Source: Methylocystaceae bacterium
GTDB lineage: Bacteria > Pseudomonadota > Alphaproteobacteria > Rhodospirillales > Terasakiellaceae
DNA: 46,993 bases
Assembly (NCBI GenBank): GCA_013373265.1
Contig: JABXIC010000002.1
Coordinates: 1 to 46,993 of the forward strand
Direction of reading: 5' to 3'
Shown here one piece after another: positions 1 through 8,396 of the stretch. Under the pieces are notes generated by a model. The model searched no databases, was not told the origin of the DNA, and was given only the letters and a program-made list of their open reading frames with translations. Each line of letters starts with the position of its first letter. The first letter of the stretch is position 1. The position numbers and the translations under genes are program-made.

Positions 1-2115
1 CGTCGTGATGATCTTCGCCGCAGCAGAATAAGCCCGCTGTGTTGTGATCATAGATGTAAATTCAGCACCCAAGTCAACGGTTGAGGCTTCTAGGGAAGAT
101 TGGTTAACCGAACCAGAACCCGCAGAACCGGCTTCGCGCACGGTTGGCTGACCAGAGGCATCTGTTTCAATCCAGACGTTGCCGGATAAACTGTTCATGC
201 CGTTCGGGTTTACCATGGTGGCAACCGGGATCATGAAGACCGGACGTGTCACACCGTTATCGAACAAGGCGGTGACAACACCATCTTCACCAATGGTGAC
301 ACCAGCAAAGTTACCGAATGAGGCACCGTTTTGCGAAATATAGTTGATTTGATAGGTGTCCCCAAACTGAGTCATCCCATCAGCAACGTTATAGTTACCT
401 AACGAGACAGAAAGCGCAGGGCCCTCTGATCCATCCATATCTTCTGCACCGTTTGCCCAATCAATTTTATATTGGATCTTAGGATCAGAAGCTGTGGCTT
501 CGTCGGTATTCATAAATTTATCTGGTGTACCGTCACCATTGAAGGTCACAGTATAGTTACTTGCAGTGGTCCAAGCAGCAGCTGAATCTAATTTTTCAAC
601 AGTATAAGCTTCATTTTGAATAACTGATGTTACACCACCGGTTGTTAAGTTTGTCATGTCAACTGAAATGTCAAAACTCTGACTGCCGTTATGGAACACA
701 ACGGAATCTTGCCCCCCAATTTTTTCGGCCCAGCTGTCTGGTGGCGATTTGGGTGTCCCACCATATTCATATTGTAAAATATTGCTGACACGCTTAGCGA
801 GCTGATCCATCACTTGGGAAAGTGAACGACCATTCACGTTAATAGATAAGCTCGTTGTAGCTGCTGGTGTTGCTGTTGCAAGGGTTAAAGCACTGGTTTC
901 AGAAAATGTAACGGCGTTTAGTGGGGCAGCCGCTTGTGCGGGGTCATTAAATGTAATCGTCCCACCAGAAACTGAGAACCAATCGCCCGTTCCTAAGACT
1001 GTATCTCCAACTGTATTCAATGCTGTATTCAAGTTACTGATCGTTGCATTGATTGTCGCACCAATTGTGACGGCTGTGGCACCTGAAGTAGAAACACTTC
1101 CATCATTATCAAACTCGAAAACATATGAAGTACCGCCAACATCCATGGTGAATGTCTCGCCATCAGCAGGATTTGTACCGCCAAATGTTAGGGTTTGTAC
1201 TTTCGTTGAGGTGGTATCAGAACCAGAAAAGTTAATGGTATAGGCAGTGCCATCGACGTTCATGGTCATGGATGTACCTGTGTCGGGAACGGATGTAAAA
1301 TCCATTCGGCCCAATGACATGTAGTTGTTGCGTGCAGAATTTTGATCTTCAACAACAATAGAGGCAGCTCCTCTGGGGGGGACAACGCTGAGGTCCCATG
1401 CGTTTGAGGCACGTTTGGTCCATGAGTGGTTGATGTTATGTGGCGCACCCAAGGAGTCATAAATCAGAATGTCTGTTTTATGTGTTTTTCCTACATCTGC
1501 AGAAGAAGGCAGGTTGGCACCCATAGCAATGGATGTTGTTGCGACGGCTGTTCCGCCAATGGTTTTAAGGTTCAACGGGCGCAGGTTTGTATTATCAACG
1601 ATGTTGTCATTGATATAAACCGTATCGCCAGCGGAATTTTTATATGACTTCATGTAGATGTCATCACCAACTGTTTTTTGTACAGCTTGGTTTGACCCGT
1701 CCCATGTTTGTAACGGCCAACCTTGAAGGTAGTAACCTGATGTATTTTGCAGGTAACCTTCTTTATCCACTTTAAAAGAACCGGCACGTGAATACGCGTA
1801 AATATCACCTGTGGAAGGGTTGCCCGCTGAGTTTACGATGAAAAAACCGCCACCAGAGATCGAAATGTCTGTTGCAGAAGTTGTTGATTGTAACAAACCT
1901 TGCACATCAACGCCTTGGCGTGGCTTGGATTGTACACCACCGGCAGAATATTGGGTCAAAGAAGCTTGTTTGGTCACAAGCGTTTGAAAATTCACTTGAG
2001 TCGATTTGTAACCAACGGTGTTTACGTTGGTTACGTTATCAGCGATCGCGCCCATGGCACTTGATTGTGCTTGAAGGCCTGAAACGCCTGAGAATAATGC
2101 TCCATATAGGCTCAT
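1..2115 (-). CDS. flgE: Flagellar hook protein FlgE (C-terminus cut by window edge)
   Basis: Structural subunit of the flagellar hook, exported by the flagellar type III system and polymerised on the rod. The frame is open from an ATG at 2115, behind a good AAGGAG ribosome site, to base 1 (705 codons) with no stop, so only the last residues are missing. The N-terminus begins MSLYGALFSGVSGLQAQSSA and carries the rod/hook family signature (DNVTNVNTVGYKS). The visible C-terminus has the matching motif (EFTSMITTQRAYSAAAK). The length is large for FlgE (E. coli about 400 residues); the excess is a Thr/Gly/Ala-rich central region (roughly residues 260-470), expected to be surface-exposed hook domains. 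It lies downstream of fliK and flgD in the same direction, so it is probably transcribed from the sigma-54 promoter before fliK. A second, different hook-type gene lies at 44170-45915. Confidence 0.93.
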   Translation of the reverse strand, partial: MSLYGALFSGVSGLQAQSSAMGAIADNVTNVNTVGYKSTQVNFQTLVTKQASLTQYSAGGVQSKPRQGVDVQGLLQSTTSATDISISGGGFFIVNSAGNPSTGDIYAYSRAGSFKVDKEGYLQNTSGYYLQGWPLQTWDGSNQAVQKTVGDDIYMKSYKNSAGDTVYINDNIVDNTNLRPLNLKTIGGTAVATTSIAMGANLPSSADVGKTHKTDILIYDSLGAPHNINHSWTKRASNAWDLSVVPPRGAASIVVEDQNSARNNYMSLGRMDFTSVPDTGTSMTMNVDGTAYTINFSGSDTTSTKVQTLTFGGTNPADGETFTMDVGGTSYVFEFDNDGSVSTSGATAVTIGATINATISNLNTALNTVGDTVLGTGDWFSVSGGTITFNDPAQAAAPLNAVTFSETSALTLATATPAATTSLSINVNGRSLSQVMDQLAKRVSNILQYEYGGTPKSPPDSWAEKIGGQDSVVFHNGSQSFDISVDMTNLTTGGVTSVIQNEAYTVEKLDSAAAWTTASNYTVTFNGDGTPDKFMNTDEATASDPKIQYKIDWANGAEDMDGSEGPALSVSLGNYNVADGMTQFGDTYQINYISQNGASFGNFAGVTIGEDGVVTALFDNGVTRPVFMIPVATMVNPNGMNSLSGNVWIETDASGQPTVREAGSAGSGSVNQSSLEASTVDLGAEFTSMITTQRAYSAAAKIITT

Positions 2116-2234
2116 CGGTATATCTCCTTGCGAGTGATTTTAGCTATTCTCGCTTTGTTGTTTTAGAGTTCCCATTCTAGGTACCCCGGTTCTCTAGGTT
2201 TTGAAGCTTTTGCTTCTTTTGGTATTCTAATTCA

Positions 2235-3272
2235 TTAAGCGGCTTCTTCACTTGGCTTTGCTTCAGCAGCAGCCGTCGCGGCTGCTTTCGCGGCTGCTTT
2301 TGCTGCATTTGCTGTTGCGGCAGCCGTTGAAGCAGCTTGTTCAGCCTCGCTTGCTACGGCTGAACTTGTTGCATCCTTAGCAAGTTGAGCAGCTTCTTCT
2401 GCTTCTGCTGCGGCTTCTGTCGCTTTCGTGGCTGCTTCATTCGCTTTAACAGCTTCGGCTTCAGCCTCAGGAATTGGGTTATCAAGTGCGGCTGCATCTG
2501 CTTCTGCCGCAGAAGCAACAGCCGCTTCAGCATCCGCCTTGGCGGACTTGGCATAACCGGCGGCAGCAAGCGCGGAGGCAGCAATGGCGTCAACTTCAGA
2601 GAGTTGCAGCGCTTTCTCTTTCAAGGTCAGAACTTTGTCCAAACCAATTTCTTGGTTGTTGATCATCAGGACAGGGTCTTTACCGGCGTAAGAGACACCC
2701 GTGACAACACCAACACTTGTGGTAATAACATCAACAGGTTTGCCTGCGGCATCTTGTGCAACAACGCTGAGTTTGTAGATGCCATCCGGAACTTTATTGC
2801 CGGAAAGATCAATGCCATCCCAAACAACACCGTGTTTGCCTTGAGTAATATTGCCTTTGGCACTCATGACGGTGTTACCGTTTTTATCCTGGATGTTGAT
2901 CAATGTACCTGCACTGTCATCCAGAAGAATATAGTTGAACTCGGCTTGACCACCGTAAACTTGAACGTTGGGGCTTTCTGCTTCAATGAAGTGGCCGACA
3001 TAACTTGCAACACTTGATAATTGCGAGTTTTCTTGCGCGGCGATCAATGTCTCCAGATTGGCATTTTGAGAGATTTGTTGCTCGACGCTGGCAAATTGAA
3101 CAAGCTGTGACGTGAACTCGGTTGAATCCATGGGATCAAGCGGATCCTGGTGCTGCAATTGTGTTGTCAGCAAGGTCATGAAATTATCAAGGTCATCAGC
3201 AAGTTTTTGTCTGTCCTGCGCAGCTTTACCCGTGGTCGCAGCGGCGCCAATTCCTGAAATTGCATCAGCCAT
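2235..3272 (-). CDS. flgD: Hook assembly scaffold/cap protein FlgD with long Ala-rich tail
   Basis: FlgD caps the growing hook and is needed for FlgE polymerisation. The N-terminal third has the FlgD signature (NFMTLLTTQLQHQDPLDPMD, then EFTSQLVQFASVEQQ), followed by the tudor/FnIII-like FLG4 region with the DGIYKLSVVAQDAAG stretch (about residues 100-215). The protein is 345 residues, while FlgD is usually 220-240. The surplus is a C-terminal segment from about residue 227 to the end made almost entirely of Ala, Glu, Lys, Ser and Thr, with no recognised domain and probable helical or coiled-coil character. It sits between fliK (30 bases upstream) and flgE (about 120 bases downstream) in one minus-strand operon. 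The long antisense frames here are composition shadows of the alanine codons. Identity is secure; the role of the tail is unknown. Confidence 0.95.
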   Translation of the reverse strand: MADAISGIGAAATTGKAAQDRQKLADDLDNFMTLLTTQLQHQDPLDPMDSTEFTSQLVQFASVEQQISQNANLETLIAAQENSQLSSVASYVGHFIEAESPNVQVYGGQAEFNYILLDDSAGTLINIQDKNGNTVMSAKGNITQGKHGVVWDGIDLSGNKVPDGIYKLSVVAQDAAGKPVDVITTSVGVVTGVSYAGKDPVLMINNQEIGLDKVLTLKEKALQLSEVDAIAASALAAAGYAKSAKADAEAAVASAAEADAAALDNPIPEAEAEAVKANEAATKATEAAAEAEEAAQLAKDATSSAVASEAEQAASTAAATANAAKAAAKAAATAAAEAKPSEEAA

Positions 3273-3301
3273 AGTTCTAAATCCTTCTCAAAACTTTCTT
3301 G

Positions 3302-5062
3302 TTACGCGCTTAAGTCCACGCCGCCATAAGCAGCACGGAGTTGTGCACGCATCTCTAGTTCTTCTTGCTGTGTTTGTTGAACGTCTTCGCCACGCATAAC
3401 GGTCAAATCTTCCGATCCGGTTGGGCCTGAAAAATTGTTACCATTGTCGGCCTGGCGTTCTTGATTTTGTCCTTGGCGCAAGTTGAAGTTCATGTCACCC
3501 ATATCCAATCCAGCATCACGCATAGCTTTCTGCAATTCTTTGGCATCATTTTTCAACATGTCGAGTGTTTCTGGGCGATCAGCCGTGATCGTTGCCGTCA
3601 TTTTGCCTGCATGTAAATCAAGCTGAACATCAATGCGACCTAAGTCTGCAGGTTTCAGCTGGATCGTGATTTTGTCGGCACCGGCTTGAATAGCTTTGGT
3701 TATTTCAACTGAAATATGTTCAGGGCGTGCCGTCGTATGCACATGCGCGTTTGCTTGATGTGCAGGTTTCGCATTCGCAGCTTGTTGTGCTTGTGAGGTT
3801 GTTTGTGTTTGGGTTGTAGCATTCACTTGTGTGGTTTCAGACCCGGTTGTTGGGGCCATTGTTGTGCTTGCTTTACCCGCGGCAACCTGCATATTTTTTG
3901 TATCACTCACCATACTCGCCATTTTTTGATCTTGTGTGTTTTGCGTCTGTGCATTCACAAGAGCGGCTTGCTCGTTATTAAGAGCTGCTGCTTGTGCGTT
4001 TTGGTTTTGTGGGGCGTTGTTGACACCATTATTTGCACCTTTGGCATTTGCTGCAACGGCTGCGGCATTGGATAAAGAACCAGAAGGTTGCGACGCGGTT
4101 GTTTGCGTTCCATCAGTGACTTCAACTTGGATGTCGACTTTTTGGTTGGGGCCAATCTTTTTTGACAAGTCTGCCGCTTGTTGTTGCACGTTGGATTGTG
4201 TCTGTGTTTGCCCTTGCGTTTGTGTTGCATCTTGCGTGTTAAGCGCAGTGCCTTGTTGGGCCAAGTTATTTTGTGCTTGTTGCTGTTGTTTTTGAGCAAG
4301 CCCTTGCTGTGTGCCTTGGCTTTGTTGTTTGCCTGTTTGTTCATCCGTTGCCAAAGGTGTTATTGTTTTATCACCCGTGGTCTGAACATTGAGAACTTCT
4401 TCGCCTGCATCTTGCGTAACGGTGCCTTGATTTGTGTTTTGTTGTGCTGCGGCGGCTGCAATGATGGCAGGGTCTGTTGCCGATTGTGCTGCAGCTGCGG
4501 CGGCTTGACCTAGGTCGTTACTGGCGGCTTCATTGGCGACTTCGTCAGCTTTTGAAGTGTCCGCATCTGTGTTGTCACTTGTTTCAACAGTGTCTTTGTC
4601 ATTTGTATCATCGGATGATTTAGACTCTTTTTGTGGTGTGTCTTTGTCATCAGAACGTTGATCTTTTGAAGTGTCCGATGCATCTTGACGATCGTTGTCT
4701 GAGCGATCTGTGCTTGTGTCTTTATCTTTTGCATAAGACTCATCTTTAGGGTGTTCACGCACTTTATCGTCGTCACGACTATCGGCTACTTTTTTGTCTC
4801 GTTTAGCGACATAAGGCTTATCATCATGTGGCTTGTCATAACTTTTATCTTTAGGTTGATCGCGCACGACATCTTGCGATTTTTTTGTCGAGGACATCGC
4901 CAATGAATTGTTTAAGTTACTGCTTGAAAACGAAAGTTGATCAGCAAAGGCTGGCGTATTGGTTTTCTTGTCTGTGGCTTTACTATTTGTATTTTTTTGG
5001 GCCTGAAGAAGGGCAAGCGTCTGTGCGGTGTCAACTTTTGTGTTTTGTTCGATAAAGGCCAT
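3302..5062 (-). CDS. fliK: Flagellar hook-length control protein FliK
   Basis: FliK measures hook length and switches the export gate from hook to filament substrates. Three zones are visible in the 586 residues: a Ser/Asn-rich N-terminus, a very hydrophilic Asp/Lys/Ser-rich stretch (about 60-170) followed by a long Gln/Asn/Thr/Ala-rich low-complexity linker (about 190-430), and a conserved C-terminal Flg_hook domain (about 450-540) with the typical KITIQLKPADLGRIDVQL block. The last residues are Gln/Glu-rich. High sequence divergence outside the C-terminal domain is normal for this family. It is the first gene of the fliK-flgD-flgE operon, with a strong sigma-54 promoter 42 bases upstream of its start codon. 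Many opposite-strand frames here are shadows of the repetitive codons. Confidence 0.93.
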   Translation of the reverse strand: MAFIEQNTKVDTAQTLALLQAQKNTNSKATDKKTNTPAFADQLSFSSSNLNNSLAMSSTKKSQDVVRDQPKDKSYDKPHDDKPYVAKRDKKVADSRDDDKVREHPKDESYAKDKDTSTDRSDNDRQDASDTSKDQRSDDKDTPQKESKSSDDTNDKDTVETSDNTDADTSKADEVANEAASNDLGQAAAAAAQSATDPAIIAAAAAQQNTNQGTVTQDAGEEVLNVQTTGDKTITPLATDEQTGKQQSQGTQQGLAQKQQQQAQNNLAQQGTALNTQDATQTQGQTQTQSNVQQQAADLSKKIGPNQKVDIQVEVTDGTQTTASQPSGSLSNAAAVAANAKGANNGVNNAPQNQNAQAAALNNEQAALVNAQTQNTQDQKMASMVSDTKNMQVAAGKASTTMAPTTGSETTQVNATTQTQTTSQAQQAANAKPAHQANAHVHTTARPEHISVEITKAIQAGADKITIQLKPADLGRIDVQLDLHAGKMTATITADRPETLDMLKNDAKELQKAMRDAGLDMGDMNFNLRQGQNQERQADNGNNFSGPTGSEDLTVMRGEDVQQTQQEELEMRAQLRAAYGGVDLSA

Positions 5063-5103
5063 GATGTTTCCTTCGCATATACCTAAAGGGTTGCTAACGT
5101 AAA

Positions 5104-5119
5104 TGCAAAGGGTGTGCCA
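5104..5119 (-). promoter_or_regulatory. Sigma-54 (RpoN) -24/-12 promoter before fliK
   Basis: On the minus strand the sequence reads TGGCAC-ACCCT-TTGCA, an exact match to the sigma-54 consensus (TGGCAC, five bases, TTGC). The -24 GG and -12 GC are correctly spaced, and the element ends about 42 bases before the fliK start, which allows a short leader. Sigma-54 with a FlbD-type activator controls class II/III flagellar genes in alphaproteobacteria, so this probably drives fliK-flgD-flgE. Confidence 0.85.
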
Positions 5120-5195
5120 GTTCTTATTTATGACTTAATATACTGATTTTAAAAGATAATATTTCTAGGACTGGCCTGGTGTTTGAAATCAAATA

Positions 5196-5237
5196 TAAAA
5201 AAGGCATTTGTTTCCTAGAAGAGGGAAAAAAATGCCT
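5196..5237 (-). terminator. Rho-independent terminator downstream of the 5277-6398 gene
   Basis: Arms at 5203-5215 and 5224-5236 are complementary at 12 of 13 positions (GGCATTTGTTTCC against GGAAAAAAATGCC) around an 8-base loop. Read on the minus strand, the stem is followed by a run of six T. It lies 40 bases beyond the stop of the gene at 5277-6398 and upstream of the fliK promoter, separating the two transcription units. Confidence 0.8.
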
Positions 5238-5276
5238 AGATGGTTTGGCTCAGGGTAATTAAATGCGCGATGTTTT

Positions 5277-6398
5277 TTAGACTTGAACGTTCATGAGTCG
5301 CATGGTGAGGGGGTCATTCGCAAGATTGGGAAAGAGATTCTTGTATGAATTCCTAACCACCAAGGCTTGAGCGAGAGAGCTTTGAACGGATTGATATTGA
5401 TACATCATCTCTGACTGTTTTTTTGAAATGGCTTCAGCGGCTTCGGCTTGAATGGAGATGCGCTCTTCACGCACACCATGGAGGCGGTTTGATGCAATTT
5501 TATCATAATAGTCTAAAGTCGTTTCAACCAGAGAGTAGCGTGAAATTTCAACTTTCACAGATTCTTTGGCAGCATTTAAGTCACTTAGCGCACGTTCACG
5601 GCCTGCTGATGTGCTTAAGTTATCATAAAGCCATGCATTTAAAACACTAAGTCCTTCTCGTTTGAGAGTCCCTGTAAAGCTTTGGGGGGAAACGCCGTTT
5701 GCCCCTGTTGTGAAGTTAACGGTAGGGTCAGAGAAGCTATCCAGCTGAAGGCCTTGATCGTAAATCATGGAAGATTTACCTTCACCTTCTGTATGGGGGT
5801 AATCGGTATAGACTTTTAAAAGCTGAGTTTTTTGATCAGGGTACCATTTGTTCCCGTTAGAATCCTCAATGTGGTAATTTGTTCTTAAGTCATTTCCGTA
5901 GACTTGCGCACTTGTACCATTATAGCTAATGGGATAGCGGATAGAGGCGGAATCTGATGCTAATAGATTGTCCGATGTTCTTGTGTTTTTGATCAGATCA
6001 TCAAGGCCGCGAAAATAAGAGTCGTGGGCGGCAGCATATCCTCCTGGTTTAAAAGCGGCATCGGGGTCATCGGAGGATTGTTGTGCTTTATTAATATTGA
6101 TGATCATGCGATCAAGACGGTCCAGCATACCAGTAAGGCGCTTGCTCGTATTCTGAATGGTGTCTAAGCCTTCACTTAGATCGTTCAGGTATCGTGAAAT
6201 ACTTTCTTCTTCTAAGTCTTTGCTATTGAGGTTTGATGCATAGGAATCATTAATACGATCGACTTCAGTCTGAACCCGAGTCTGGAAGTTATTTTGTAAT
6301 TGCTTATTCAATTGATTGGTGGAGACATCTTTTTGCACATTAAATATGCTTAGTTGCCCACCTGCAGCCGCTGATAGCGGCCCGAAAATATCAACCAT
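5277..6398 (-). CDS. Unrecognised protein of flagellar locus, possibly a flagellin-fold or hook-associated export substrate
   Basis: I cannot assign this 373-residue protein to a known family. What can be seen: no Sec signal or membrane segment; a helical, polar N-terminal region (about 1-110) rich in Gln, Asn, Asp and Leu; a central Gly/Ser/Tyr/Thr-rich, probably beta-structured region (about 125-250); and a long helical C-terminal region (about 255-365) with Gln/Ser-rich heptad-like spacing. Helical ends around a variable core, no cleavable signal, and a position beside fliK resemble flagellins, FlgL or other type III export substrates, but this is inference from layout only. The gene is a single unit with its own housekeeping-type promoter (6453-6481) and terminator (5196-5237). 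The start ATG at 6398 follows an AGGAACC-like ribosome site. Confidence 0.6.
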   Translation of the reverse strand: MVDIFGPLSAAAGGQLSIFNVQKDVSTNQLNKQLQNNFQTRVQTEVDRINDSYASNLNSKDLEEESISRYLNDLSEGLDTIQNTSKRLTGMLDRLDRMIININKAQQSSDDPDAAFKPGGYAAAHDSYFRGLDDLIKNTRTSDNLLASDSASIRYPISYNGTSAQVYGNDLRTNYHIEDSNGNKWYPDQKTQLLKVYTDYPHTEGEGKSSMIYDQGLQLDSFSDPTVNFTTGANGVSPQSFTGTLKREGLSVLNAWLYDNLSTSAGRERALSDLNAAKESVKVEISRYSLVETTLDYYDKIASNRLHGVREERISIQAEAAEAISKKQSEMMYQYQSVQSSLAQALVVRNSYKNLFPNLANDPLTMRLMNVQV

Positions 6399-6452
6399 TT
6401 CTAGGTTCCTCTGCCTAACGTTTATTAGACTGCTAATTCTCCAGCAAAGTGC

Positions 6453-6481
6453 ATAATAAAATATAATACTATTAAAGTCAA
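6453..6481 (-). promoter_or_regulatory. Sigma-70 type promoter for the 5277-6398 gene
   Basis: On the minus strand, TTGACT (6481-6476) and TATTAT (6458-6453) are separated by exactly 17 bases, a good housekeeping -35/-10 pair. It lies about 55 bases before the start codon at 6398, between it and the stop of the acetyltransferase gene. No sigma-54 element was seen here, unlike the neighbouring hook operon. Confidence 0.6.
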
Positions 6482-6503
6482 TTTTCTTTTGGGCTGGGAA
6501 ATA

Positions 6504-7148
6504 TTAGCTTCTGAGAAGTCTTATAGTGTTTATGCAAGCCGCGATATCATCATGGGGGAGTTGGGCGATGGCGATTTCAGGTAAAGTCCACCATTTTGTT
6601 TCCAATAGTCCTTCTATAGTTTCTTCATCGAAGCGATAGTTAATGATTTTGGCGGGGTTGCCTGCGACGATTGCATATGGGGGAACGTCTTTAGTAACAA
6701 CTGAGCCAGCACCGATAATGGCCCCGTGCCCTATTTTGCGACCTTGTAAAATAATAGCATTTGCTCCAATCCATACATCGCACCCAATAATGGTGTAGGG
6801 CGGAATGTCTTGGTGTGTGCGGGGTGGCCTTGGGGCTGAACCTGTACTAAGGCTGTGCATGGGATGGTTGGAGCCGCCAATGAAGACGATTCTTGAAATG
6901 GAGCAATATCGACCAATTATCGTTCTTGGGCCGAGCATTCCTCCTAATAGATTGTAAGTGCCTCTTCCGATAAATAAATCAGGTATATCTTTGACTGCAT
7001 TGATTAAATTGTCAGCGAGGTTGTTTTCCATGAAGGAGTTAAGGTTTTCGTCAAAGTGGGTTATGTTAAGGTCCCAGTTGTCATTTGCCCATCCAGCGGA
7101 TCGAAACATAAAGTCGAGTTGGCGTATGGCTTGATCTTGCTGTGTCAT
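6504..7148 (-). CDS. CatB-like hexapeptide-repeat O-acetyltransferase
   Basis: Predicted acyl-CoA-dependent acetyltransferase with a left-handed beta-helix fold (xenobiotic acetyltransferase/CatB group). The repeat region includes [20 protein letters not shown], which supplies the catalytic-type His, followed by [42 protein letters not shown] split over consecutive coils, the classical end of such helices. About 75 N-terminal residues are unrelated to the family core. I place the start at the ATG at 7148; a TTG six codons upstream is possible. It reads away from the flagellin gene, sharing a 230-base divergent intergenic region. In this context it may acetylate a flagellar or surface sugar, but the acceptor cannot be read from the sequence. 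Confidence 0.85.
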   Translation of the reverse strand: MTQQDQAIRQLDFMFRSAGWANDNWDLNITHFDENLNSFMENNLADNLINAVKDIPDLFIGRGTYNLLGGMLGPRTIIGRYCSISRIVFIGGSNHPMHSLSTGSAPRPPRTHQDIPPYTIIGCDVWIGANAIILQGRKIGHGAIIGAGSVVTKDVPPYAIVAGNPAKIINYRFDEETIEGLLETKWWTLPEIAIAQLPHDDIAACINTIRLLRS

Positions 7149-7320
7149 TATATAAGGTCCAATCAAAAAAATACGGTTTGTTCTTAATCTGTGTTGGTGT
7201 ATGTGTTTACTTCTGAAGTATTACGCGTTTATGCCTAAAGTATACTGTAAATTGATTGTTTTTTTGACTGTATAAAACATATTTACTTCTCGATATGAAT
7301 GTGCTAATTTTTCGACTGTA

Positions 7321-7335
7321 AACGCAGTATGCGTT
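7321..7335 (+). promoter_or_regulatory. Inverted repeat in the flagellin 5' leader
   Basis: AACGCA-GTA-TGCGTT forms a perfect 6-base inverted repeat ending 46 bases before the flagellin start codon. A GAGCTC palindrome follows about 20 bases later, then the ribosome site GGAG. In Caulobacter FlbT destabilises flagellin mRNA through its 5' untranslated region, and flbT is the next gene here, so a leader hairpin as FlbT target is plausible. It could also be a DNA operator. No convincing sigma-54 or sigma-28 promoter was found for this gene. Confidence 0.4.
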
Positions 7336-7381
7336 AAATCTTCGTCAATCGTGACGAGCTCTATAGAAATGGAGAATTATT

Positions 7382-8293
7382 ATGGCTGATATCGCACTTT
7401 CCAGCTCAGTACGTTCGAACCTTTTAGCTTTGCAAACGACTTCTGGCTTCATTGGTCAGACGCAAGGTCGTTTGTCTACTGGTCTTGCAGTTTCAAGCCC
7501 TGTAGATGATGCTGTTAAGTATTTCCAAGCTAAATCACTTAGTAACCGCGCAGCAGATTTGCTGGAGCGTAAAGATGCTGTGGACCAAGGTGTTAACGCC
7601 TTGAAAACATCTCTGACCGCAACAGAAGCGATGGAAGATCTCGTTAAGCAAATGAAGGGTGTTATTGATAGTGCCCGTTCTGCTGATAAAACTCAGCGTA
7701 CGGCCTATACAGTACAGTTCGAAGAACTGGCAAAACAAATTGGTAAGCTCGTTGATGACGCATCTTACCAAGGTTTGAATTTGCTCAACTCTACTGCTTC
7801 TAAACTGTCTGTCCGCTTTAGTGACAAGTCCGATTCTAAACTTGAAGTAAACGGTGTTAACTTTAAAACATCTGCTTTCTTTAAAACAGAAGGGGGCGGA
7901 AAAGCTTCTGCGGCTACTCAAGCGACTCTTTTGAGTCAAATTGGGTTTGTAGGTGGTACGGGTTTCGAATCTTATCTGGTGACAGATGCAACTCAGCTGG
8001 CGTCTTTTAACGCGCACGCTGATAAAGCTATCAACGCACTTGATAAAACAATTTCGAACCTTCGTTCTGAATCAGCAAAAATTGCTGGTAACGTTGCTAT
8101 TTTGCAAGTTCGTTCGGATTTCACGAAAGAATACGCAAACGTATTGGAAGAAGGCGCTGGTCAATTGACCCTTGCCGATCTGAATGCTGAAGGGGCTAAC
8201 TTATTGGCTCTTCAAACTCGTCAACAGATGGGTATTCAGGCTCTGTCATTTGCCGGTCAATCCGAGCAAGCTGTATTGGGCCTATTCAGATAA
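7382..8293 (+). CDS. fliC: Flagellin
   Basis: Filament subunit, 303 residues, close to the short alphaproteobacterial flagellins (about 270-300). The N-terminal D0/D1 segment shows the family pattern (RSNLLALQ, then RLSTGLAVSSPVDDAVKYFQA), and the C-terminal D1/D0 segment ends with the expected NLLALQTRQQMGIQALS block. The central region (about 145-205) is short, so the filament would expose little beyond D1; its Ser/Thr-rich stretches are the candidate O-glycosylation sites for the Maf enzyme downstream. The ATG at 7382 follows GGAG at 7371-7374. A strong terminator follows the stop, so flbT and flaF may depend on readthrough or a separate promoter. Only one flagellin gene lies in the window. 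Confidence 0.96.
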   Translation: MADIALSSSVRSNLLALQTTSGFIGQTQGRLSTGLAVSSPVDDAVKYFQAKSLSNRAADLLERKDAVDQGVNALKTSLTATEAMEDLVKQMKGVIDSARSADKTQRTAYTVQFEELAKQIGKLVDDASYQGLNLLNSTASKLSVRFSDKSDSKLEVNGVNFKTSAFFKTEGGGKASAATQATLLSQIGFVGGTGFESYLVTDATQLASFNAHADKAINALDKTISNLRSESAKIAGNVAILQVRSDFTKEYANVLEEGAGQLTLADLNAEGANLLALQTRQQMGIQALSFAGQSEQAVLGLFR

Positions 8294-8310
8294 GCTCGCA
8301 GTCTAATGGA

Positions 8311-8350
8311 AAAGTCGGGGGAGGAATTTCTTCTCCGGCTTTTTCTTTTC
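8311..8350 (+). terminator. Rho-independent terminator after flagellin
   Basis: AAAGTCGGGGGAGG and its partner CTTCTCCGGCTTT form a long stem with several G-U pairs around a short AATT-type loop, followed by TTTTTCTTTTCTT. It begins 17 bases after the flagellin stop. This would cap a highly expressed flagellin mRNA and separate it from flbT. Confidence 0.8.
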
Positions 8351-8396
8351 TTGTATCGTATATCATAGCCAACTTCTTTTTGATCAGGGGGGTAAT

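Noticed and set aside
1049-1647. Small frames on both strands inside 1-2115
   Set aside because: The minus-strand flgE frame is open through the whole stretch and accounts for it.
2385-3017. 210-codon open frame on the plus strand opposite flgD
   Set aside because: It mirrors the alanine-rich flgD codons, gives a Cys/Phe/Gly-rich product without domains, and lies fully inside a well-identified gene.
3936-4513. Long overlapping plus-strand frames opposite fliK
   Set aside because: Cys/Leu-rich shadows of the Gln/Asn/Thr-rich fliK linker, no ribosome sites or family features.
7255-7310. Possible sigma-28 promoter (TAAA ... CTCGATAT) before flagellin
   Set aside because: The spacing is about three bases too short and the -10 lacks the GCC; no sigma-54 match either, so no promoter is called.
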